DNA of 64,000 bases from the NCBI RefSeq assembly GCF_000276665.1, contig NW_004955470.1, positions 2,236,961 through 2,300,960 on the forward strand. Reading direction: 5' to 3'. Of the stretch, positions 46,865 through 56,769 are shown piece after piece. A model generated the notes under the pieces. That model was not told the origin of the DNA. It worked only from the letters and a program-made list of their open reading frames with translations, and did no database searches. This DNA is from Chinchilla lanigera (Eukaryota > Chordata > Mammalia > Rodentia > Chinchillidae). Made by a program: the position numbers and the translations under genes. Each line of letters starts with the position of its first letter. The first letter of the stretch is position 1.

Positions 46865-47425
46865 AAGGGCGGATTAAAAAATATGGTGTGTGTTAAAATA
46901 AAAAGACTTTATTACGGTAAAAGATACATTGTTATTATCCCTCTAAAAGTCCTTCCACTTGCATCTAACACACTTATCCAATCATTCTTGTCATTTCCAG
47001 AAGCAGGTCTGAAAGTCTTTCATGAAGATCTTGCAAAGTGTAATAAAAAATGAGGTGAACGCCACCGCCAAGTGCCATTCAACAGAAAGGCAGGGTTTAA
47101 AAAAAAAAAAAAAATTATTGTCTTCATCCACCTTATTCACCAGCTCTGGGATGGTGTAACTCTCCCCCAAAGTGGTCAAAATGACCATGAGAAGTCAATG
47201 CTTTGAATCCACTCAGGAAACATCCAGGCAGCCATGACAGTGCAACTAAAGACACAAAAGAGGATTTCCAGAACCTTCCCAGGAAGTGGTCAGAACAATG
47301 GAATATCAGATCAAGGTGAGTGGGAGTCTTGCGAGGGGGATTCATAGCGAAGTGTCTTTTACTGTAATAATTTTTAAACCATGGAAATTTGACAGCATTT
47401 TGTCTTCACCTTGTACCTGTTCAGC
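46865..47425. mobile_element. Compound mariner-derived foldback element, copy 2 (opposite orientation)
   Basis: Minus-strand short arm at 46880-47040 (read in reverse: cttcatgaaagactttcag, gataagtgtgttagatgc). An internal end (gtgtaataaaaaatgaggtg) at about 47039 follows, then a plus-strand long arm to about 47400. The long arm has the phrases caacagaaaggcaggg, catccaccttattcacc, aaaatgaccatgagaagtc and gaggatttccagaac. It is the reverse complement of the copy 1 layout. No intact transposase. Confidence 0.7.
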
Positions 47426-47547
47426 TGCAGCTGGAGCTTCTTCTAAGAACCACAAATGAAGTTTGAAAATTTACACGGTGTGATAAATGCAGTAGGACTG
47501 GCTCTCTCCTCTTCCTCCTCCTCACTCTTTCCCAGGGCTATGTGTGC

Positions 47548-47549
<2 letters not shown>

Positions 47550-47585
<36 letters not shown>
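47550..47585. repeat. (CA)n microsatellite
   Basis: About 17 AC units with one G near the end. Confidence 0.95.
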
Positions 47586-47589
47586 TGGA

Positions 47590-48770
47590 CATTTTAAAGT
47601 ATGAGTCTGTGCTACAAAGCAGGCCTTTGAGTGTAAGAGCACACAGGAGCTCCGCTATGGTGAGTTTAATTTTGGCTGTGTGATTGTCTTGTGGTTACTC
47701 TACCCCAAGGCCAGACCACAGCGAGGGGCCCCCTCCCTCTGAAACCACACCAAAGTGGGGGAAGGGGCCTGTGGAGCAAAAGAAGAGCTTTCCTCCATCC
47801 CCTATGAGAGGGTGACCGCAGGGGCCTGGTTGGAAGGCTCTGGGGTGGGGGGCTGTGGCTGGTTCCGAACCCTTGTCCCTGAGGAGTTTGGGTTATGGAT
47901 GAACACTGGGCCAACAGGAAGACGCTCGCCCTGGGCTTCTTTCTTGACCAGTGCACATGATCACTACGGAGGGCAGAGCTCAGCGACGTCACCAGCCAGC
48001 CGGATCACTCAACTCAAGCAGCGCTGTGACAAGTTAGAGGGAATGTTCCTTTGACCTTACTCTGGCCCACCGTTCTGTTCTACCTGGCTCCGAGTCCTTC
48101 TTCATGTAGCAATCCATTAAGGTCAGTATTTTATAAATGAGTCCCACAAGGCCTTGTTTCAGAAACTGGATTTAGTGAGTAAGGCATGTCCCTGTGTTTT
48201 GATGATCTTCCTCTCTTGATATCCAAAAGGAATAAAATAATTAACAATATACTTCAGGCTGTTCAGACTTGTAGGTTCTGTGGCTGGAGGGGCAGAGGTT
48301 TAGAGGGGCGGACTAGTAACAGGGCTGAGCGCTGGATTTGGACATCAGGTGGGCTTGGGCTGCCCTGTAGCAATGCCGGTGTGTCCCAGTTTCTCCTTCT
48401 GAGACACGGGAAAGACGATGTCCCCCAATACCGAGTCCTGGGTCTAGCTCACGGGGAGGGGTTCTAGGAATGGCAGCCATTGTTAAGTTGCTGGTAGGCT
48501 GGGATGGCGCCCAGACCCACAGAGGAAGACCTTGTCGGAGAAGAGAAGGTTCTGCGTCTTGGTGGGAGCAGGGAGCCCCACGCTGGCTGGCCAGGAAGGT
48601 TGTGGGGCTGGGAGACCCCAGCTGCCCAGGGCCCTATGGGACTTGGCCTCCTTGTTGCCGAGTGGGTGAGGGACCCCACGTTGCGCAGGTGCCCTGTGGC
48701 AGATGAGTCACTGCCGGACCCCTCTGGGGAATGACAGGGCTGGACGTGAGGGATAAAAAGCAAAGGATGA
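47590..48770. other. Intergenic sequence, nothing recognised
   Basis: GC-rich unique sequence. Opposite-strand ORFs of 93-127 codons overlap each other and none is supported. Confidence 0.5.
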
Positions 48771-48886
48771 AGCTGGGCCTGGTGGCTCATGCCTGCGACC
48801 TTAGAATTTAGGAGGCAGAGGCAGGAGGGTGGCAAGTTCGAAGTCACCTAGACTGCATAGTGAGATCCTGTCAGAAAACCAGAAAT
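48771..48886 (+). mobile_element. B1-like SINE
   Basis: gctgggcctggtggctcatg, ggaggcagaggcaggagggt and gactgcatagtgagatcctg, ending at gtcagaaaaccag. Confidence 0.85.
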
Positions 48887-49464
48887 GAAAACGGAGGGGG
48901 AAGTGGGGAACACGGACACTTGTGGAGAGAGGTGGGGGTTTGAAATCTGGGGATGAGCTGTTTTGTGTATGGGAGGGGGCGTGACTCCTTGGAAGGCCAG
49001 TCCTGCTTTCTCGCCTCCACAGAAGCTGGGTTTTGTGAGCATCAGAATCTTGGGGCAGAGCTCAGAGCAGGGTGAGGGGCAAGGCCTGGGCTTTCCATTC
49101 GGAAAGAGCTGGGGGCGGGCGCCTGCCACTGGAAAGGGCTCTGGGGGTGGGGTAGGGGGAGGGCTCTGTCCCGCGCGGCCGTGTGTTCATCCTTGTCCAT
49201 CCCCTGTCAGCACAGATTGCAGCTGAGGTCTCCAGGGGTGGGGATGGGATTTCAACCCAGGAGGACAGCTAGACAGGGAACTGCAGGGGACATGTGTCTC
49301 TAGTCTCTACCGAAGGGAGCTGAGGCAGTGTGGCTGGAAAGGGAACAGTGGATGACCTGAAGTCCCCTCATTCCGCCTGGATCATCTGGGAAGTGAAACT
49401 CACCTCCTGATTTCTGGTGTGTCCCCACGCCCCAGTCACCTGCGAATTGTGATTCTTTCCTGGG
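48887..49464. other. Intergenic sequence, nothing recognised
   Basis: G-rich on the plus strand (gtggggtagggggaggg near 49147). No gene found. Confidence 0.5.
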
Positions 49465-49885
49465 ATTAGTGTCTTTAGTTGCAATGTTATGGCTGCCTTG
49501 ATATCTTGAATTAATTTCAGACATTTGCTTTTCACGGTCTTTTTGACTTTGGGGCAGAGCCAGAAGTCACACAGTGCTGGCTCCAGTAAATAAGGTAGAT
49601 AAAGACGCACTGTACGCTCTTCCCAGCCTGCTTTTCTGTTGGATAGCGCTCAGCAGCAGCACTCACCATATTTTTTAGTCATACGTTTAAAAGACACTCA
49701 AAAAAAAGGACTTCCGGAACTGCTTTAGAAAGTGGCAACAATGATGGGATGGATAAGTGTGTTTGAAGTGAGGAGTGTATTTGAGAGGGTGAATGAGAAT
49801 GTGTCTTTTGTTGTAATTAATTGTTTTTTCTTTTAAATTAAGGTATTCACCATATATTTTGATCATATCTTGTACCTATAATATG
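49465..49885. mobile_element. Compound mariner-derived foldback element, copy 3
   Basis: Minus-strand transposase C-terminal region at 49470-49650; the fragment CDFWLCPKVKKTVKSK and LIQDIKAAI can be read and resembles mariner-family CDFWLFPK motifs. Then the internal end (caccatattttttagtcat, 49661-49681) and the plus-strand short arm (ggacttccggaactgcttta, gataagtgtgtttgaag) to a right end atatattttgatcatatc. The left inverted repeat is missing. Same layout as copy 1. Confidence 0.75.
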
Positions 49886-50094
49886 TTCTTTCCTTGCCTT
49901 TGAAATGCCTCAGGAAGCAAAAGCTCAGTCCTACTCTAAAACCTTCATCTCTGACATGGAGAGAGTAGATGTCTTCAAAATTCCGAGTCCTCTCTATAGC
50001 CTTCTGGTCTGAGTAACTCAGCTTTAATTCTTTATTTCTCCCTTTGCTATTTGTTAATTTCTTTCATCACCATGGGCTTTATTATCACCAATTC

Positions 50095-50241
50095 TTTTTT
50101 TATTACAAAATTAAAAATTTGTACATTTTTAAGTCGACATCTATGAACTGCACACATTTATGTGGCACAGTGGGACATTTCAACACGTACAATGTGGAAT
50201 GGTCAGAAGAGGGTGATTGATGCATTCATCCCCTTGGGTAT
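50095..50241 (-). mobile_element. L1M 3' end, reverse orientation (left half)
   Basis: ttaaaaatttgtacattttt, cacgtacaatgtggaatgg and gattgatgcattcatcccc match the reversed L1M 3' end; it continues after the LTR. Confidence 0.7.
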
Positions 50242-50612
50242 TGTATCAGTCACTCTCCTATTGCTGGAACAAAATACCCGACACCCACAACTTAAAGGAA
50301 GAGAGGTGTTCTGAGCTCACAGTTCCAGTGGGTCCAGTCCATGGCTGACTGGCTTCAACGCATGGTGGAACAGCCTGGTGGAGGACAGATGTTCAACCCA
50401 GGGCAGCCAGGAGGCAGAGAGTGAGAGGGAAAATCTCGGGTCAAGAATATGCCCTTCTAGGTGAGGTTGTTAGTGACCCACCTCTTTCAACCAAGCCTCA
50501 CCTCCTAACAGCACATTCAGGATTAGTTCACTAATGAATATAGTGCCTCTCTGACCCAACTGCCTTCCAAACACAGGAGACTTTGAGGGGACAGATCCAC
50601 ACAATACAGACA
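50242..50612 (-). mobile_element. MaLR solo LTR inserted in L1M, reverse orientation
   Basis: tgtatcagtcactctcctat, aacaaaatacccgacaccc, agttccagtgggtccagtcc and tcacctcctaacagcacattc match a reversed MaLR LTR. Right boundary approximate. Confidence 0.8.
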
Positions 50613-50830
50613 CATAATATTTGTGTGTTGGGGAGATACAGAACCCGCTCCAGCAGTTAGTTTGGAATATACAATAATTGCGGCTAACCACAGTAGAGAA
50701 CATTAGAAGTTATTCCCCGATCCAGCTACTCTATACCGTTTATCATCCTCTCTCTATCCTCCTCTCCAAGCTCTGCCAAGCACTGTTCTTCTTTCTTTCT
50801 ATAAGACCACATTACTACCCACTCGATCAA
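50613..50830 (-). mobile_element. L1M 3' end, reverse orientation (right half)
   Basis: agtttggaatatacaataat, ccacagtagagaacattag and ctctccaagctctgcc continue the L1M 3' sequence interrupted at 50242. Confidence 0.6.
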
Positions 50831-50839
50831 GCTTCAGTT

Positions 50840-52704
50840 TTACAAAACCCCCCTTTACATTAGAGGGAAGCTGTTTCCACTGTTCAGGGAAAAGCCAAGT
50901 CTGGAACAAAACACACTCAAAAAACATTAGAGGCAACGTGGGATGCTTTCAGTTTTTTCCTATTTCTTGTCTGATTCTTTTTCATGCTAAGTTTGCTTCC
51001 TTTGTTCCCAACCATGCATTGACTTATTCTCGTACACTTTGATTTAAAAAGAATCAGGTTACTAGATTGGCACAAGATGGTCCTGCACGCAGAGGGGCTC
51101 TTGAAGTAGTTTCACCTCTTCCCTCTTCTCTGTTGATGAACTCATCACAACCAAGTTCTATCAGGGTCGGTCGCTTCAGATGTAGTCAGAGCCGTGGTAA
51201 ATGTGGAAATATCAGAGTCCATCCTCCGAGGATTCCTCTGTTATTCTGCATCAAACGCTGCTTCCCTTGCTCAGCAGGCTTCCACAAATTGCCTGCGGCC
51301 TTCTTCCAGCTCCTGTATTCTGCCTGAAGCAATGGGGTAATTAATTCCTAAGACGATACTAATAAGTGGGTGATGGAGGCGGAGGTTTGGCAGTGCAGCC
51401 AGGCCTGGGCCAATCAGAAGCCTGAAGCTACGGGTGTTTTTGTCACCTTCTTCAGGCCTTCAGCGCTGGGCCTTTCCTGGGCTCCTCTGGCTACCCCATA
51501 GAGGATTCCACAACGACTCCACTGGCCTCCCTCCATCCGCTTGATGTCCCTGCAGAGTGAGCTGCTGCTCCCAGGGCAATCGGAAGAACAGGACAGCGCA
51601 GCTGTGCGGTGCATACTCCCTGGCACATCTCTGAGGATCTTTGTGTGCCTCGCCTGAATAAGAACTTACCTAGTAGTTAAACACTTAAAAAAAAAAAACC
51701 TATGAGGAGAAAACAAGAGCACAAAGACAGAGGGAGAGTCTGTAGCAGACCGGGTTGCGCGGGGTGGTCCCCTGCAGAGCCTGCTCCAGCTCCTGTCAGG
51801 AGCACCGGGTTCCTAGCTGCTGGCCAGTTGATGCCCGTCTTTTGCTCTGGTTGTGGCTGCTGTGCTGGATCCCGTTCAGGGGCCAGAGGAGGGGTGCTCC
51901 TTGAGGCCTCTCTCCTGCTTCTCCCACAGGCGTCCCCCAAACCAGCAATGGCCACTCAGGGGACCAACAAAAGCGAGACTCTGCCGCCCGTGAAAGTGCA
52001 TGGGTCCGGCACACTCGAGGGACCTCTGTGGCAGGTGGGCCCGCGTTGAGCGCTTGTGCCTTCCACAGGGAGGTGCTTCCTCTGCCCTCTTCCACCCCGG
52101 ACTTGGTGAACCCCAGCAGGAGACAGCAGAGCTGGTCATGCACAGCAGGAAGGCAAGAACTATCGGGGGCCCCAAAGTAGCTGGGGCTGCAGACGGCTGC
52201 TGCTGGGAGGTCTCCAAGACACTGCCTGGCCATGGGGGAGCTGAGAGGACGGCTAGGGACACCTGCACACCACCCATTTCCTGGCCTACAGCACCCACCT
52301 CTGTGGAAACTTCTAAACCCGCAAAAGCCAGCAGTCAGCTTGTGCCACCCAAGTCAGGGCTGGGGCTGGACGGGGAGGTAGTGGTGCTGTCCTCTCTTCC
52401 TCTCTTCCTCTCCCTTCGCCCTCTCCTGTGGTGCTGCTGTTGCCTTGTAGCAGTTGCACAAGCTGTTGGCTTTGCACTTGACAAGGTCTATGAGGGGCTC
52501 GGTTGGCATTTCGGCAAGAAAGGCCAGGAATGTACCTTCGCAGCCCACTTCCGTCCTAGGCGTGTCACAGACATCCTGGAGTGGAGACGCCCCTCCTAAG
52601 ATGCCACTTAACCGGGGTTTGCTTTGCGTTGAGCCTGGTTGTCTGTCTCTTTCCGCATTCCCCGGATGTTAGGGTGTGGCAGTCTGCCGAGGCATTTCAG
52701 GACA
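50840..52704. other. Intergenic sequence; longest ORF of the window but no supported gene
   Basis: A 199-codon ORF runs at 52000-52599 (+). It has no recognisable domain, no Kozak-like start and no conserved family that I can name, and long antisense ORFs overlap it. GC-rich sequence alone can produce such an ORF. Confidence 0.4.
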
Positions 52705-52910
52705 AGAGGGCGGTGACACGTTCTGAGCTGCCCACCTGGGCTCAAATTCTAGCTCTGCCATCTACCCACCGGGTGACCACGAACACATTTCTTCACCTCT
52801 CCGCACCCAGGTTCCTCATCCAGCAGGGATAATAATAGAAAGCGCATGAGGAGGTTGCCGAGGATGAAATGGGATTATTCTTACAGAGCTGGCCCAGCGC
52901 CAGTGCAGAA
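52705..52910 (+). mobile_element. MIR SINE
   Basis: gggctcaaattctagctctg, ccatctacccaccgggtgac, catttcttcacctctc and cagggataataatagaaagc follow the MIR consensus order. Confidence 0.85.
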
Positions 52911-53934
52911 GTGTGCGAGTCACTTGCACAGATTTGATTCTTGCTGAGGGCTGGGCAGGGGGCAGTCCCAACCCAAATCCCTGAGCAAAGTTGTCTTTTA
53001 GTGTCCTCCCTTCCCCTCGCTGCTGTGGGCGGAGCTTTCCTTTAAAACTCTGAGGAAGGTTGTTTAAGATTAGTGAGTCGAATTTGATGAATCATTGAAT
53101 TACTTTATTAAATGGGATGATGACAGCTGCCACGTGGCCTTTGTCCGTGCAGCATGCGCTGCTCAAGGGGGTCAGCACGCTGCTGGCTGTGTTTTTATTC
53201 TGCACACAGGACCGAGCTTGCGCTTCTTGTAGGGTGAGGCTTGCTGGACCCCCCGCAGCCCTGGGTGTGGCTGGGTGGTGATGCCGGGCTCTGTCAGGCT
53301 CCTGTGACCGGGACCCCTTGCCATCACACCCAGGGTTGGAATTTTCCTTCCCCTGGGACGCTCTCTGCAGCGCTGGGAAGAGGATGTAGACCGTGCCAGC
53401 CGGCACGCTCCCTCTGCTGACGCACCTCTGGTTTCCATTCCCAGAACCTCTTCTGCTGTGTTTTGGTTTTGGGGGAAATCATGTGCACTTCTTGGTTCTC
53501 CCACCGCTGAGCTGAACCTGCCTTCACCCCTCTGACACGCCCAGACCTTCCCAGGAAACGTTCTGGGTTCAAAATGTGCAATTTTCTACCTCCCGAGAAA
53601 AGAAATGGAGAGCGACGTGCTGCTTTGCATCATTTTGCACATTATTAGTTGGATAAAAACAGTAACACACCAAAGCCAAATTTCCACTTAGCCCACCTCT
53701 GAGAAAGTCTATGAAACCTTGAGTTTGCCCGGCACCATTCCACCTCTGGTCCCTTTCCCTGCAAATGTGCCCAGCCTTACCTGTCCCCTGCCATCCCAAC
53801 TGCCGGCACATGACTTCTTGGCCCTCGCCTGCCTCCTGCTGGGCTCTGTGCAAGGCGGGCTTTTACCTTGCCCTTTTCCTTAGCTTTTGGCACGCCACCC
53901 CAGCTTGAAGGTGAGCCCCTGCAGAGTGGGATTA
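52911..53934. other. Intergenic sequence, nothing recognised
   Basis: No gene or repeat could be supported. Confidence 0.5.
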
Positions 53935-54150
53935 AATTTTGGCCTTCTAAAGGTTTTTGTAAAAACAAGTCATGCTCACCCAAAATTATAATATGCAAAA
54001 CACAGCAAAGTGCATGGAGGAAAGTATCAGTTGAAATTCAGTCTGCTAAGACAGCCACTGCCCGCAGACCGCCACTGCTCGAGTTGGCTGTGACATCTTG
54101 TAGCCGGTAATAATGTTTGTATACACAGTTATGCAAATGGGATCACTGAG
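53935..54150 (-). mobile_element. Possible L1ME/HAL1-like fragment, reverse orientation
   Basis: ttgtaaaaacaagtcatgc, agacagccactgcc, taataatgtttgtatacac and atgcaaatgggatcactg weakly follow reversed L1ME sequence. Confidence 0.4.
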
Positions 54151-54247
54151 GCAGCCAGCACCTGACCAGTGGGAACTGACCAGCCCTGTGGCAGTGCTTT
54201 GTCATTTCTCTCCTATTTCTTTCTCTTCCCAAAGTTATTTATTTCTT

Positions 54248-54336
54248 TTATCTTTTGTGGAGGTGAAGATCGAACCCAAAGCCTCATGTATCCTTGGCAG
54301 GCAAGTGCTCTACCATGGAGCTGCACCCCTAGCCTT
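54248..54336 (-). mobile_element. ID-family SINE, reverse orientation
   Basis: tgaagatcgaacccaaagcc, ttggcaggcaagtgctctac and gagctgcacccctagcc. Confidence 0.8.
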
Positions 54337-54519
54337 TGGGGACAAGTTTCTAGAATATTAGTAAGAAGAAAGTACCCTAGTAACCTTTGATTGATGGCCT
54401 TCATTGCTTATGCAACACCTGTTTCTAGGGAGACAGAATGACAGCTATATATGAACACAGGCTCAGTAGCCACCTGCTAGGGTTGGTAGGTAAGCCTCAC
54501 TGTGTCTGGCTGGCCAGTA

Positions 54520-54580
54520 CCATACACCCCAGCCTCAGTTTCTGGATCTCTAAAATGGGGATCATCACAGTACCTGCCTC
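54520..54580 (+). mobile_element. MIR fragment
   Basis: cagcctcagtttctggatc, taaaatggggatcatcacag and tacctgcctcatgc are the MIR core. Confidence 0.7.
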
Positions 54581-54597
54581 ATGCATTTGTACTAGGT

Positions 54598-54795
54598 CAG
54601 TCATGTGCCACCTAATTACATTTTAGTCACTAATGGACCGAGCATACCATGGTATGTATCCGGTAGCCTAGGTTAGCAGAGGGCAGTACCATCTAAGAGT
54701 GTATTAAGTGCCCTCTGTGCTGTTCTAACAACCAGGGAATCCATTAATGATGCCCTTCTCAGGGCACATCCCACATTAAGTGGTGCATGATTGTA
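54598..54795. mobile_element. Tigger-like MITE with terminal inverted repeats
   Basis: The left end cagtcatgtgccacctaa pairs with the right end ttaagtggtgcatgattg. The interior has tagcctaggttagcag and agtaccatctaagagtg, as in a common mammalian MITE family. Confidence 0.65.
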
Positions 54796-54799
54796 CCTG

Positions 54800-55068
54800 A
54801 TCATGTTTTTGAAATTTAATTTTGTAAATTTGATAAATGAAGATTGTGTATATTTATCACGTACAACATGAGGTTTTGAAACATGTGTACATTATGGAAT
54901 GGCTCGGCCGAGCAAATTAACATATGGCTGACCTCACATAATTATTCTTTTTGGTGGTGCAGGCACTTAAAGTTTACTAGCTTAGCAATTTTCAAGAACA
55001 ATACATTGTTATTAACTCTAGTCACCATGTTGTACGAAACCAGTTGCGTTTCTACAGCGCCTGGCCTG
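54800..55068 (-). mobile_element. L1M 3' end, reverse orientation
   Basis: acgtacaacatgaggttttg, tgtgtacattatggaatgg, ttcaagaacaatacattgtt and agtcaccatgttgtacg match the reversed L1M 3' end. Confidence 0.8.
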
Positions 55069-55670
55069 TGGCAAGCATCTGATGAACATTGTGCTGGTTC
55101 CTTATTAATGTGTGAGGCTCTGGGGATCTGGGGGCAAAGGCCACAGCCCTGCTCACTCAGGCCACACACACAGGTCACAGAGCATTAAAGCCACTCACAT
55201 GTCAGTGCGCCCGTCCATGGTGGTAGCAGGACTGAGGAAGGGCCCTGCGGCTGGGGGCAGGACAGCATCCTTTTGCATGGGCACTGACTTCTCCTGGCCC
55301 ACTTATCCAACAATGCTTGCACCCTGCAGGGGAACATCCAGAGCTCTGTGTTCCTGGCCTCTTTGTCTCACCTGGCACAGGCTCCCATGAGGGGTGGGGA
55401 ACCGTGCTGGTAAGTTTCAGGCCTGTGCACTTGGAGTGTTGCACACCTCCTGACCCCGCCTCTCCTCTTATGGCTGTGTCCTTGGCTGCCACTCAACAAT
55501 TCCCTGGCCCCTTTCCACTCCTGTTTGTGCTCTTCATCTTCGTGGCCTGACATCCTGAGTCTGAGGACGAATGCAACCAGGAGCTCAGAAGTTTGCTTCT
55601 GTCCAACAAGGAGGGATTGCCACTTGCTTTGTTTCCTGGAATAGAGAACAGGGAAGAGACATGGAGGAAA
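55069..55670. other. Intergenic sequence, nothing recognised
   Basis: No gene or repeat could be supported. Confidence 0.5.
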
Positions 55671-55793
55671 GGACTGGGGATTTAGCTCAGCGGCACAGCG
55701 CCTGCCTGGCAAGCTCAAGGTCGTGGGTTCAAGTCCTGGTACCAGAAGAAAAACAAAAAAACAAAAAACAAAAACAAAACAGAACAAAAAAAG
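55671..55793 (+). mobile_element. ID-family SINE with interrupted A tail
   Basis: ggactggggatttagctcag, cctgcctggcaagctcaagg, gggttcaagtcctggtacc and a long A-rich tail. Similar flanks gagacatggaggaaagga and agacacggggggaaagga suggest a target-site duplication. Confidence 0.9.
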
Positions 55794-56147
55794 ACACGGG
55801 GGGAAAGGAGAGGTCATATGATACTTGTACCCAGACAGGTTTTTAGGTAGGGTTCACATTTAGAAGATGGTTTGTGAGGGGGCTAAACAAAGCACTCTCT
55901 TCCAGGTCTCCTCCTGTCTGAGGCCAAAGTAAGAGGGTTTTCAGCCATACCTCCAGTGGGGCGATTCTACTGTGAGTTTCCAGAGCTGCTGTTCGAGTTA
56001 GAATCTCTCGTTCAGCCGGTCTCTGGACAGATGGAAGCATCACAAAGCCAGCTAAAGAGCCACAGTGAGGCAGGAGATTGGGGGATGGCAAGGTGGCTGG
56101 ACAGTTGGGCATGGCCTGTCAGTCACAGAGACCTGCCTGTCGCAGCC

Positions 56148-56166
56148 TGGCCGCAAGGGGGAGCCC
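56148..56166 (+). promoter_or_regulatory. Candidate CTCF binding motif
   Basis: tggccgcaagggggagccc matches the TGGCCACCAGGGGGCGC pattern with a few changes, and the GGGGG core is intact. It lies in unique sequence. Confidence 0.5.
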
Positions 56167-56169
56167 TGG

Positions 56170-56638
56170 GCAGGACTTCCCGGATGTGACGTCAGAAGAG
56201 GGTGTGTAAGATGGGTGCCATTAACCCCGTGGTGGCTGTGAGCCTTTTGATGGGCCCACCCTGTACTCTATGGGAGACTTCTTTTCCTACTGTGACTGGC
56301 CCAGACAGAACACAGTTGGACAGAACACAGTTCGTTTTTGTTTTCCAACCTCTGGTGCTACCTTCAATCAATGTTAAACTTTTCCGTCCTTCATTTGTTG
56401 TAATGCTTTGAACAGGGCAGTAAGAGCCTAGAAAGGACCATTACCATACCCAGTAACAATGGTGGGAGTAGTTCCAGACGACAGGTAATCAGTGCAGCGT
56501 CTAGCACTGGGACACACGGCTGCGGTTCAGCCACACAGGTCCCTCCCTTCCTAGCGCTCAGTCGGAAGTGCCACAGGTGGAGATCTCACTGAGTGAAAGC
56601 ATGGTTAGGGGCTTGGGAGGTCACCTGGGCAGGTGAGT
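56170..56638. other. Intergenic sequence; short tandem repeat of gacagaacacagtt
   Basis: Two adjacent copies of ggacagaacacagtt-like sequence near 56303-56331. Nothing else recognised. Confidence 0.4.
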
Positions 56639-56639
56639 C

Positions 56640-56765
56640 AGGCAGGTAGGTAGAGTTCTGGGCTCTTCTGATATTGAGCAAGCAGGCGATATGACCTCGG
56701 GCAAGTCCCTTAACCTCTTAGCTTTGCTTTTTCTTTGAAATAAGCAATAGTAAGCTGTGCTGCAG
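56640..56765 (+). mobile_element. MIR SINE
   Basis: gagttctgggctcttctgat, gatatgacctcgggcaagtc and ccttaacctcttagc match the MIR 5'-to-core order. Confidence 0.75.
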
Positions 56766-56769
56766 ATGC

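Noticed and set aside
49368..49610. 80-codon minus-strand ORF with CDFWLCPKVKK
   Set aside because: A real transposase remnant, but truncated and interrupted, so it is annotated as part of the mariner element and not as a gene.
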